A stretch of 64,000 bases of DNA. Origin: Odiellus spinosus (Eukaryota; Arthropoda; Arachnida; Opiliones; Phalangiidae). The position numbers and the translations under genes were made by a program. The stretch is taken from NCBI GenBank assembly GCA_963920705.1, contig OY987225.1, positions 1,674,001 through 1,738,000 of the forward strand, in the 5' to 3' direction. The notes under the pieces were generated by a model. That model worked only from the letters and a program-made list of their open reading frames with translations. It did no database searches and was not told the origin of the DNA. Position 1 is the first letter of the stretch, and every line of letters begins with the position of its first letter. This document shows, piece by piece, positions 1-11,500 of the stretch.

Positions 1-1589
1 TTGGTTTTACCGCCCATTAACATAACGGGTCTATAGGCAGCGGCCTACTCTTTTAAGAAAATACATGGTTCTTACTGACAGCAATGCGCCCGAGGTAATT
101 TTACTACTAATGTCACCTCTGTTGGTGGAGTTAGGAAAATATGACCCACATATTGATGGAATATCGACCTGCTCTGGCCTATGGTATCCAATCTGATTGG
201 AGAGCGGATTTTTTAACGTAGTGGGCTGGAACCCAACGATGGTACAAGAAATACTCTTAGAGGGACAACAGCAAAAGTTCGCTTTCCGTATTAAGAAAAA
301 TTATATTACATACAACACCCATCCACTGACTATGCGCAATTTTAGATCAAATTTAACGGTTTGAATTTAATTAAACTATATAATTTCAAAATTTTAAAAT
401 TCAAAAGTCTTTTAATATGTACTTCTTTTGATTATTTCCGGAGCCGACCTTTTCAAAAAATTAGCCACCTGCAAATCTAGGTCGCTGGAAGAATGGCTGT
501 GACACCGCCTAGTCTCTACAGTCCAAAATGCAATGTGATAAGTCGAACGACCAATAGATGATATTATAGAAGAAATTGTGGTTGCGACGTCTTGTTCAAA
601 TGTTGCTAACTACGTCACGAAATCACGTGAGCAGAGAAAATTTCAGCCCCACTTCTCGTGGCCGATTCACCACCCCTGGAGCTCTTTTGTTAAGTTTTAA
701 GGTTTATTGACCCAACAACGGTACTGCTACAGATGTTCGCTGACTACAAACGCGTAAAAAGATAAGAAAACCAGTGAAAGTGGTCACCACTACTATGATA
801 GGGAAAGCTTCTTCGAACCTATAACAAAAGAGCGACCGCGCACGCGCACCTGGATATAGAAAAAAATAAGCTTAAGAAATGCTCATTGCTCACGAGCGCA
901 AGAGCTTTACGAGCTATTATGCAGCTGATGACGTCGACGGCAACATGCCATAAGTAAGCTCCTACTCTTTTAAAATATCATCTATTAGAGTAGCACACTG
1001 GCGACTTGCAATTTTGAAGAAAATCCAGAAAATGGCGTCTAAAATTCAAACTTAAAAGACTGACTTAATTTTCCGTTTATTATGCGATGGGAATTTGTTT
1101 AAATAGATTGAAGAAATAACCTGAACACAAAACTATTTTCTTCGAGCTCCAACTAAGAAAGATTTCCAAAGCGTTCCATATTAAACCCAATAAATTGAAC
1201 ATTACGTTTAAATCCCAATTCGTTTTCAAGTATACAAATAAAATACAACTGCTAGCCTAGTTTTTGTACTCGCGAATAGATGTGTGCCGTATTTCGGTTT
1301 AGGAGGAAATTTATTAAAATAAATTCGGCTTCTTTCGGATTTTTTTTTTTTTTTGTTTTTAAGTTTTGCAGTCATTGCTTTTTATGTCATTTTAAAAATG
1401 ACGGGCGCAGTTCATTGTGTTATTCGGAGTGTATCATAGTAACCTCATTCATCCGAGGATTTTATTAAAGCCATTAGATTTAAAATATTTATTTTTACAG
1501 ACTTTATCCAAATTATTATATAATCTAGCTATCACCCGTCGAAAATAAGGAGCTTTAAAAAATGTTAACGTACTTTTTATTTTATATAT
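1..1589. other. Upstream sequence, no gene recognised
   Basis: AT-rich sequence before the receptor gene. No convincing coding exon was found; the open frame at 1280-1468 is low-complexity Phe/Lys and matches nothing I know. It may hold the receptor promoter or untranslated exons, because the first coding exon is preceded by a good splice acceptor, implying at least one upstream 5' UTR exon. A splice-acceptor-like tract ending in TTTTTACAG is also visible near 1500. Confidence 0.4.
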
Positions 1590-1593
1590 TTAA

Positions 1594-2380
1594 AGGGATA
1601 CTATTAGCTGAAATGAAGTATTTTTTATCTGATTCCTCATGAAAAACTATGCCCCCTGAATTTTTTCAAAATTTTTGGCGAAGAAATTCTATAAGAAAAG
1701 ATTTTTTAAAGTTTTATATCGTAAACATGTGTTTGAATTTCGCACTGTTGCCAAGAGGCCAATCGGCAGACGTGAAAAAGACGGCCACTCTCACGAGCTT
1801 TTACATAATTGTGATGTAGTCTAGTCGAGCGTTTCATCGAAGATTAGGGTTAAGTCATTTTAATGATCTTTACGAAGACTAGCCGTGTCCCTTAATTTTA
1901 AGATCAATTTCATAATGTGTAACCTGTTAGTTCGTTGACATTCTTTTTATTTTTAAACGTGGGTAATTTTAAGGCGGAGAAATTGAGTAAGCCTTTTCTC
2001 AACCTCCCGCGTAATTTGAAGTTGTATTTTCCACGAGATTTGAAAATTAGCGCGAGCGCCGCCGAAGCGCGTGATCGAGGACGCTATGGTTTAGGCTAGT
2101 AAGCGATGGTGTAATAGCTAGCGCGTAGTGATAGGCAATGTTAAACCTGGCTTAACCGTTGCTTACTATTCTTAGACATTCTTAGAAGCGCTCTAATTGG
2201 CCTCTTGGCAACAGTTTAAAAATCCGGTCCCATAGCTAAGCCTAACGAAGTTTTAAAAAATGAATGGGCGCCGAAATTATTTTTGAAAAATTGTGAAAAA
2301 ATTCAGGAGTTTATATTTAATTACAAGGAATCAGGGTAAAAATTAATTTCGGTGTGAAATTTTCTGCTAATAGTCTTCCT
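1594..2380. mobile_element. 787-bp foldback element with TTAA target duplication
   Basis: The left end (AGGGATACTATTAGC) and right end (GCTAATAGTCTTCCT) are imperfect inverted repeats directly flanked by TTAA at 1590-1593 and 2381-2384. A second inverted pair inside (CTGTTGCCAAGAGGCCAAT near 1745 and its complement near 2193-2212) extends the palindrome. TTAA duplication is typical of piggyBac and Kolobok elements; no transposase is present, so this is a non-autonomous element of one of these groups. Confidence 0.6.
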
Positions 2381-2466
2381 TTAAGTTTCTTTTCACTTAT
2401 TTTTTCTAATTAAAAGTTACTAGTAGTAGTACTAGTATTAAATTTCCATATTTATTTTTTTACAGA

Positions 2467-2592
2467 ATGTCTCGATACTTTAAATTTTCAGTACTGATCC
2501 TACTCTTTTTTGACTGGTCAAAATGGTCTAGAAGCCAAGAAATCGTGGCGCCCACGTGCAACATAAACCCACTCGAAGAAATGAATATTGAG
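2467..2592 (+). CDS. Receptor exon 1: signal peptide
   Basis: Codes residues 1-42, starting MSRYFKFSVLILLFFDW, a typical signal peptide with a hydrophobic core at 8-15. It ends at GAG|GTAATT in phase 0, and exon 2 also starts in phase 0. The ATG lies two bases after a TTTTTTTACAG acceptor, so a non-coding first exon probably lies upstream. The 3-kb intron after it contains the Helitron. Confidence 0.75.
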
Positions 2593-5500
2593 GTAATTAA
2601 AGTTTGAACAACTCGATAGAATCACCGGAAGTATATAATTATACAAAAATGAGGTTGCTTCGCACCCTTAAAAAGTGCTCTTTATCTAACTTGAATCAAA
2701 CCCGTGAAGGGACACAAATTAATTGTTAGAGAAAGAGCAATTTAATATCTTTAAAATTATAGTTAGTAGATTTATTCCACTACTCCAAAGATTTTACTAT
2801 CTTATATATAAAAACCACGACGTTCGTTCGTTCGTTCGTCGTTCGTTGGTTCGTTTTTTCGCGGGGGAATTTATTCCGAGCCGTTCCGGCCCCCCACGAG
2901 TTCGCTAATTTTATTGCTCTTGGAGAAACACGCCGTCTACGGAACAAAATTTTATCTGGGTTCGTAGTTCGTTTTAAATTAAAATTAGAATTAATTGAAA
3001 AATTAAATCTTCGATTTGGTATCGTTACAAACGTTTCAGTGTTTCGTTAATTTTCTTCCTGTTAGGCCTCCGCTCAGTTTAAATTATAAAATTTAATCGG
3101 GGTTCGTACCGCTTTTTACTCTTTTTAAATTAAAATTAAAGTTAAAAATTCCAGTTCGATAAAGGCTTCCGTTCGTTAACACGATAATCTGTCGTTTCAG
3201 GAGGATCCCGTTGCGGGATGCCTCGCCTTAACGCCGGCCTCCCATTGGTTGATAATGATTTGTATAGTGTAGGGTATTTTTTTTTTTTTTTTTTCCCACG
3301 GAGGATTGTTAGACGCGGAGTAGTAGTCTTATATATTAAAACCCCGCTTAGCATTACAGGGAGCATTTAAAAATGGAGTGATAATAAATTTTAAACGGAA
3401 CCTTTTAAACTAACGGAAAAAGATGAACATCAAGATGGCGCCTGCAAAAAGATGAGAGTTAGATGGACGCCTGAAAAAAGATGAAAAGCAAGATGGCCGC
3501 CTGAAAAAAAAGATGAAAATTAGGTGTGTTCCCATTTCACCCAAATATTTCGCCCAAAATTATCTATTCCCATTTCGCCCAATTGTTAGGTTAGGTAGGA
3601 TTAGGTTAGATTATTTGAGATTGGGCGAAATGGGAATTGGGTCAAATGTTTTGGGCGAAATGGGGGTAAACCAAAAATTAAGATGGAAGCATGAAAAAAT
3701 ATGAAAAGCAAGATGGCCGCCTTAAAAAAGATGAAAATTAAGATGGAAGCATGAAAAAAGATGAAAAGCAAGATGGAAGCATGAAAAAAGATGAAAAGCA
3801 AGATGGCCGCCTTAAAAAAGATGAAAAGTAAGATGGCCTTAACGCCGGCCTCCCATTGGTTGATAATGATTTGTATAGTGTAGGGTCTTTTTTTTTTTTT
3901 TTCCCACGGAGGATTGTTAGACGCGGAGTAGTAGTCTTATATATTAAAACCCCGCTTAGCATTACAGGGAGCATTTAAAAATGGAGTGGTAATAAATTTT
4001 AAACGGAACCTTTTAAACTAACGGAAAAAGATGAACATCAAGATGGCCGCCTGCAAAAAGATGAGAGTTAGATGGACGCCTGAAAAAAGATGAAACGCAA
4101 GATGGCCGCCTGAAAAAAAAGATGAAAATTAGGTGTGTTCCCATTTCACCCAAATATTTCGCCCAAAATTATCTATTCCCATTTCGCCCAATTGTTAGGT
4201 TAGGTAGGGTTAGGTTAGATTATTTGAGATTGGGCGAAATGGGAATTGGGTCAAATGTTTTGGGCGAAATGGGGGTAAACCAAAAATTAAGATAGAAGCA
4301 TGAAAAAATATGAAAAGCAAGATGGCCGCCTTAAAAAAGATGAAAATTAAGATGGAAGCATGAAAAAAGATGAAAAGCAAGATGGCCGCCTTAAAAAAGA
4401 TGAAAAGTAAGATGGCCGCATGAAAAAAGATGAAAAGTAAGATGACCGCATGAAAAAAGATGAAAAGTAAGATGGCCGCATGAAAAAAGATGAAAAGTAA
4501 GATGGCCGCATGAAAAAAGATGAAAAGTAAGATGGCCGCATGAAAAAAAAGATGAAAAGTAAGATGGCCGCATGAAAAAAGATGCAAAAGTAAGATGGCC
4601 GCATGAAAAAAGATGAAAAGTAAGATGGCCGCATGAAAAAAGATGAAAAGTAAGATGGCCGCATGAAAAAAAAGATGAAAAGTAAGATGGCCGCATGAAA
4701 AGCAAGATGGCCGCCGAAAAAAAGGTGGAAAGGAAGAGGACCGCCCTTAAAAAGATGAAAATAAAAATTAGAATTAAGTGAAAAATTAAATCTTCTTAAA
4801 ATTAGAATTAAGTGAAAAATTAAATCTTCTTAAAATTAGAATTAAGTGAAAAATTAAATCTTCTTAAAATTAGAATTAAGTGAAAAATTAAATCTTCTTA
4901 AAATTAGAATTAAGTGAAAAATTAAATCTTCTTAAAATTAGAATTAAGTGAAAAATTAAATCTTCGATTTGGTATCGTTACATGCTGTTACTAATTATAA
5001 CACTGTTCAATCCTTTTCACCTCTTTTCATATGGCAGGCGCGTGGAAACTCAGATTTTAATACAATTTCATTAGGCCCGAAGCAACTGGATGAAACCCGC
5101 CCGTAGGGCGGGCTTTCAGCTAGTTATTATATATTTTCCAAAAAACGGATAATGACGATCTAGGAAACCTTCCTCTCTTATTGATGTAATTTTTAAATTC
5201 TATCAGTGTCACTAATAAAAACAGCTAAAGATGGAGTTTCTTTAATGTATATATATATTTATCATTAGTAATAGGTCGTCTTTATCCGTTTTTTGGAAAA
5301 TATATAATAATAATAAAATATTTGAAGTAGTAGACTAAATCTACTATAATTTTAAAGATATTAAATTGCTCTTTCTCTAACAATTTATTTGTGTCCCTTA
5401 ACGGGTTTGATTCGAGTTAGATAAAGAGCCCTTTTTAAGGGTGCGAAGCAACCTCTTTTTGGTATAATACTTATACTATTTAATTTCCGTATTAGGGGTT

Positions 5501-8500
5501 ACACGGTGTCTTTCTTCTTTTATCAGTTCTTTAGATATCCTTTTTACACGAATTACGTTTTTAAACACCTAGCATTTGTTTGTCCATGTTGAACTTTCAA
5601 CTTTATTCTTAAAATTATGTATTCTTTCTACAGCCTGATGCTCAATTTAAAATCGGAGTTTTATTGAACGCGCACGAAGCCGGAGATGGATTGTACGGCT
5701 GCGGTCAAGCGTCAGATTCGGGAATTCAGGCGTACGAAGCCCTTCGCGTGGCTATATCAATGGTTAATCGACGTCCTATGAACACCGATCACTTTTCAAT
5801 GGCAAAGGCCTTGAACGGAGTAAAAATTGGTATACATAACGAAATAAACAATCAAAAATTTCCAAAAAAAAATCATTTTTAACGTTATTTTTATAGGATT
5901 GAAAATACTGGACAGTTGCGGACATCTAAGGAAAACGGAGGAGCAAGTTACCAAACTGTATCCATTTCTTAAAGCTATTGGTAGTAGCTCGGAAAAATGC
6001 TTGGAAGAAATTGACAATAAAACCTCATTAGTCCTAGGTATTGATCAAGTACTCGCACTCAGTTATTAATGTGTTGTATGAAAACATGCGCGCCAAACAA
6101 TTGTCGACAATGTTTCCCTCATTGGTGACTACTTTTGGCGTTTATATTAGGTAAACTAACAGCGTTTTTTTGGTAATTATTACCACCTTCAGTTTTAGTC
6201 AATCTCCCTCCCTTTTGCCACTAGCAAATTTTATTTTTTAAACAGAGGTGAGAGTCATTGGGTCCTCACTCGAATTTCGTACAATCAAGAAGGATCAGAT
6301 AAGGAGAGGAAAAGTGGGGCTGCGTTGAGTTAGAGAGAAGAGCCAACCTCTCACTCGGGTGGAAAGGGGGGATAGGAAATTCTCGAAGTAAACTGTTGTC
6401 ACGTGGTCGCTAGCTAGCGCGTCTCATAAAGGATTCGTTTTACCCACGTGACAACAATTTACCACGAAGCATCTCTACCCCCGTCTGTCCCCCGTTCTCC
6501 CAGAGTGGGAGTTTAGGCCGACGCAGTAGGAGCCGCGCCGTTCCCACTTTTCCTCTACTTATCTGATCCTTCTTGGTACAATTAAGAATGAAGAAATTAA
6601 TTGTTTTATCACTATGTGGACCCTATGCTATTTAACATTCACGAAAAACTGGGGAAATGTTCTACACACACTCTATTAAAGATGCCTGTTTTGGACGCGA
6701 TGCATTCGTGTTGGTATGGACTAGAGTGTCATTATCTCACAATACAGCAGAGGAAATTGGAGTGATGTTTTGCGAGGTGATATTTCGCTCACCTATCGTT
6801 AAATCTCGTGTAGCGGTTATGTTTTGCATAATTCAGAGACATTTAATACCCGATTGCTTTTATATGGGAACGAGTCTTATTTCTAATAGTAGAATCGATA
6901 AAAACTACTTGATCTTCCTCTTCATCTTAATTCCCTAACTATGAGGAAATGCGCACCTTTTATGAGACACATATAAAACATATTTCTGCACAATGCACGA
7001 AATTGAAGGGACACGTATGAAAATATATTTTAAAAAAATACAGTTGTATAAAGTATCTAAAAAAAAGTTACTTTCAAAGATCGCCATTATATGGAAGAGC
7101 GCTTTATCGGAAGGCGCTTTCCGATACAGGACTTTTCGTGCTCATTTTACCCCGGTAAAAGTGCCTTCCGATAAAGCGCTCTTTTAACCCTCATATGTAA
7201 CCGTTATCAATACACCATTTAGCCATTACTTGGGGCGCCATAGCGGCATAGGGCGAACTTTCACTTGGTGAAAATGGCAGGGAAAATAACCTGCATGGGT
7301 TAATACGCGGGATACTACGCGCGCCTCACCAAGTGAACGTTTTATTTTTCGCCACTAGTGAGCGTTTCGAGCGCGGGCATGCGCACAGTGGAAGAGCAAA
7401 GTGGTGTATTATTCGAATTGGAAACTAGTTTGGGCACATCCTCAGTACCATGTGGGTTACCCATACCCTAACCCAAAAGTCAAATGATAATTTTTATATT
7501 CAACGAGAATGCGAATAGAACTATAATAATATTTCTCCTTCGAAAGGATCCAAAAGTAAATTTATTTTGACTCAGCAAGAGAGTCATTGTATTTTTCAAT
7601 TATTTTTAAACATTATTATTATTATTACTTTTTTTTTTTAATTTTAGGCGCTATTGATTTGACGGGTGCTACAAACTCTGAGGATTTGAAAAGGGTTTTG
7701 AACGAATCGTCGATTCCAGTTCTGTACGCTCCCTCAGACTATACTTCATCTTTGGCACCCGGTCATGTCGCTCGAGTAGGAAACAATTCTTCCGAAAACA
7801 AAAACAATCGTAAATGATTTATATATTTTTTTAACAGATTTTACTAGAAGTTTCGTACAGCATGGAATGGAACCGTTTCGCTATTATTTACGAAGGGGAT
7901 TTGTTTAGCCGTTCCGTTCTGAAAACTATCGAGGAAATCTCTCTTAAAGGGCATATTTGCGTAACCGTTAAGAAGGAAATACCGAAAAGTACAAAAGATC
8001 CAAAAAGTGCTGAAGAACTGCGTCAAATCGTCAAAAGCGTATCAGCTGGTCTTGCCGATGGCGTTGCTGTTCTAGTTATCGCTCATGGAACTTCCCTTTC
8101 AAATTTACTTAAAGCAATGAGAGACGAACCAGAGGCGACAATTCAAAATCAATGGCTATTTTCTGGAGTGCCTGATGCTTCTGTATTAGCTGCAATGGGC
8201 CGAAACATAAACAATTCTCGGTTATTTTCACTTTCACCTTATCCAGGTTAGTTTTAGGGAAGCTTTTGACGGTAAGAAGAAGCCTTTTTTCTTCAAATTG
8301 CTGAAAGCAATCACAGAGCTAGGCATAGCATATTCTGGGTGGTTGCAAGGGATACACAAAAAAATAATCAAGAAACTAACAATTAAAATTATTTTTCAAC
8401 GAATGATGATAGACACGTGAGGGTATAGAAAATGTAATTATTAAGGTGTTTTCTTTGAAAGAAGACTCGCTATGTCGGAAAGGCCATAATGTAATTGTAA

Positions 8501-11500
8501 AACGATCACAAAGAAAAAAAAACGTAATTTCGATTGCCATTGAAAAATATCTGGCAAATGAATATTTAATACATAAGTCGATGTAACCTCGTGATAAGCC
8601 ATAATGCCAAGTGCTACGAAACCTCAAGGCTCAGCTGTTAGTGACCGTTATGGGTGGCAGTAAGCAATGTTTTTACGACTTCAGCTAATAGCAAATGGAG
8701 TCTTTTACACTCAAATGATTGTAATCCGAATTTGCTCTTGTTAAAAGCATTTAATCATAATTTTTACGATCACAGAGAAATGGGTACAACCAGAGGTATA
8801 TAATAACCCCCTTCTGGGGGAAGTATGAAAGCCCCTATACTACCAATGCTAAAAACCACGAACAACAAGAGCCCGCTGCTGACTATCTAGGCCACTAGCT
8901 AGCGCTGGACTTCTCAATGTCGCTACTCTAGTAAATGGTCTTGGTATAAACAAGACGGCTCGATTTGTGTTTAGAACTTCCTGTCTCAGGAGTCAGGCTG
9001 TCTGTTAAAATGGAGTCGAAGGTTGACTTCAGCTCGCGAGTTCCGGAAGTGCGCGTAGGGAAAATTTAGTGAGGTTCAAAATGGTGTAACTATTTTTTTG
9101 GGAGTAAAGCGGCGTGTCGATCCGCCGCGATTTACGCCGGGCACTCGTTGTTCGTCGATTTTGCCTACCTTTCATACTTCCCCCCGAAGGGGGTTATTAT
9201 ATACCTCTGGTACAACATGAAGTGCTTTCAAAAATATCCTAAAAAATATTTTGAAAATAAACAAAGCCTTCTCAACTAGTCACTATATTTCCATTTATAA
9301 GTCAATAGCAGAAACGAGAGCCGCGTTCATACAAAGCCCAGGCGTCGATTCAAATCGTTGTAAAACCTTTCGTTGCCATTCTGGAACAAGATCGCGAGTA
9401 GACTTCGGTAGATATCCTCTAACAGCAATGAGTATTTTCCGCCTAATTCCTAAATCACATAGTTAATTTCCTAATATATTTGTGTAAACGCGGTATTATT
9501 CGTTTACATTTATAGATATGCCTAGTTGTCACCATTGCGATCTCGATTATAACTGTTACTTTAATTAAACCATAATTAATGTTTGATTTATAACAGGTAT
9601 TAGAGAAGAATTTGAAAGCAGATGGTCTCAAATAGGAACGGACGAATACGCTTTGCCCAAATTTCTATGGCACGCTGAGCTGGCGGCCAAGAAACTTTCT
9701 AATTGTTACAACAACCAGGATAAGACCGCCTGCTTACATAACGGTTCTATCGTACCGGATAACCCGGTGCACGCTCTTCAACGAACGTCCGTATGGTTAA
9801 CCATGATAGATGCCGTGGAAGAATTCGTCACGAGCCTTAGAGAGGCCTGGTACGACGCTTGCGGGGATGGATCGCCTCCCGCGCAACCGGGACCTTGCCC
9901 CAAGTTACTTTCAACCACGAGAAAGATGTTCAAAGATAAATATTTCAAGCCATCGCGGTTCACGAACAGGGAAACTGGTTTGGGATCCGATGCTAAATTG
10001 GCGTTGACTCAGTATCTTTTCGATGAGAGGATAGGCCTTCATTTCAATCAGGTACATCGTTCTTTCCAACGACGTAGTTAAGCAAACAGCAACTTTTGCG
10101 CAATCGTGGTGCCTTTTGAACGTTATTTTAAAATTATAAGTTGGGCAGACTCAAAATTAAGTATATGCGCTCTCATAAGTACTCCGATTAGGCTCTGAAA
10201 AGGTTTAGAGAACAGTTCTCGTACAAGCGTAGATTTACATACCTATGCTTTTGTTGGTAATTACGTTGAAACTACCTAATTTGATAAAGTGAATAAAACG
10301 GATACTTATTTCTAAATTAGACAAAAACTGACCAAATTGAAACTAATCAAAATTAAGCAGAAACGGATGAAATCTGAAATTTTTTCTCAATTGAAAAAGT
10401 ATGAAAATTTATTTTAAAATGGATGAAAATCGATTGGGATTCGCTGGTTAATTTTGACAATGATATCTATTTGGGAATAAGATCGCGAGTAGACCTAGGC
10501 TGAAATCTTCTAACAGCAATGAGTATTTTTCGCCTAAATTCAAAATCACTTAGTTTGAGTGAATTTTCGAATCTAATTGATTAAACGAAATAGTATTCGT
10601 TGATTGAATTTAAAGATGTACCTAGTAGTCACCATTGTGATCGCGATAATAACTGTGGCTTTAATTTATTACACAGAAATTGACTTATGTTTGACTGATT
10701 CAATTCAAAACAATTTTTCCTTTTGATTATTTTTGCACATTTAGAAAGACGTTTTCTTTTAATTTAGAAGTCATTTTTTTATTTGTTCCGTTACAGTCAT
10801 TAGAATGAATTTAACCATTGTTCGATTTTGGTCCATCTTAGAAGAAATTTTTACATTTCTTCCATTTTTGACCGTGGAATTAGAAAGAATTTTTCGGAAA
10901 TAGTGGCGAGAGTTTTTAAATTAGCATTTCTCCCAAATATACAAAGCCATCTAAAACTTCTTTTGAGCACCTAATGGATTTTTACAATTGCATGATTGAT
11001 CTGTTTGTTATTATTCTTCGAGACATTATGTAATTGCTTAAATTGATAGTTAGTATATCTGGCTGTTAATTTTTTTTTACGAAGATCGCGGTCTACGAAG
11101 AAACCGGGTCTGATATCAAAGATTCGAAGTTCCAGTACATGCCTTCGAAATGCGTGACTGATAATTGCGCAATATGTACGAAAACGTAAGAAGTTTTGCA
11201 ATACAAAACCCGAGGCTATATTTAGGGTTGAACGACCTCCAAGGCCATGAACCAGAAACGTGGAAAAAGTGGGGAAATAAAATTGGTGCGACAAAACCCA
11301 ACCTTTTTTTTTCTTATTTGCGACTTCGCTCTCACTAGAACTACGAAACAAAATATCGCGATGAGCGGAATGTAAATTTGCTATTCGATTCAGATTCGAC
11401 CAAAGTCAAATTTGTTAACTAATTCTGCATGAAGGAATCACTGCCCTGTATTTTTATTGGAAAATTTCAAATTTCGCTCTTTAGCTTAGCTATTAAAGGA

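Larger units (their letters stand above)
2800..5123 (+). mobile_element. Non-autonomous Helitron (2.3 kb)
   Basis: The 5' end is TC (TCTTATATATAAAAACCACG) after an A at 2799; the 3' end is CTAG (5120-5123) followed by T, so the element sits between A and T with no target duplication, as Helitrons do. A GC-rich hairpin (CCCGCCC GTA GGGCGGG) ends seven bases before CTAG, the usual rolling-circle terminator. No Rep/helicase frame exists. The interior is made of a 0.61-kb tandem duplication and two minisatellites. GTTCG repeats follow the 5' end. Confidence 0.75.
2638..5470. mobile_element. Palindromic DNA element split by a Helitron
   Basis: Left arm 2638-2799 (…AAAAATGAGGTTGCTTCGCA…) and right arm 5124-5470 (…GTGCGAAGCAACCTCTTTTT…) are long inverted repeats; the palindrome continues through TTTTCCAAAAAACGGATAA and its complement around 5144-5300. 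Without the Helitron the element would be about 0.5 kb. A partial copy lies at 35448-36098. No coding capacity. Target duplication not resolved. Confidence 0.65.

Noticed and set aside
3601-4705. Phe/Ser-rich repeat proteins on the minus strand
   Set aside because: Generated by the 30-bp minisatellite of the Helitron in several frames at once.
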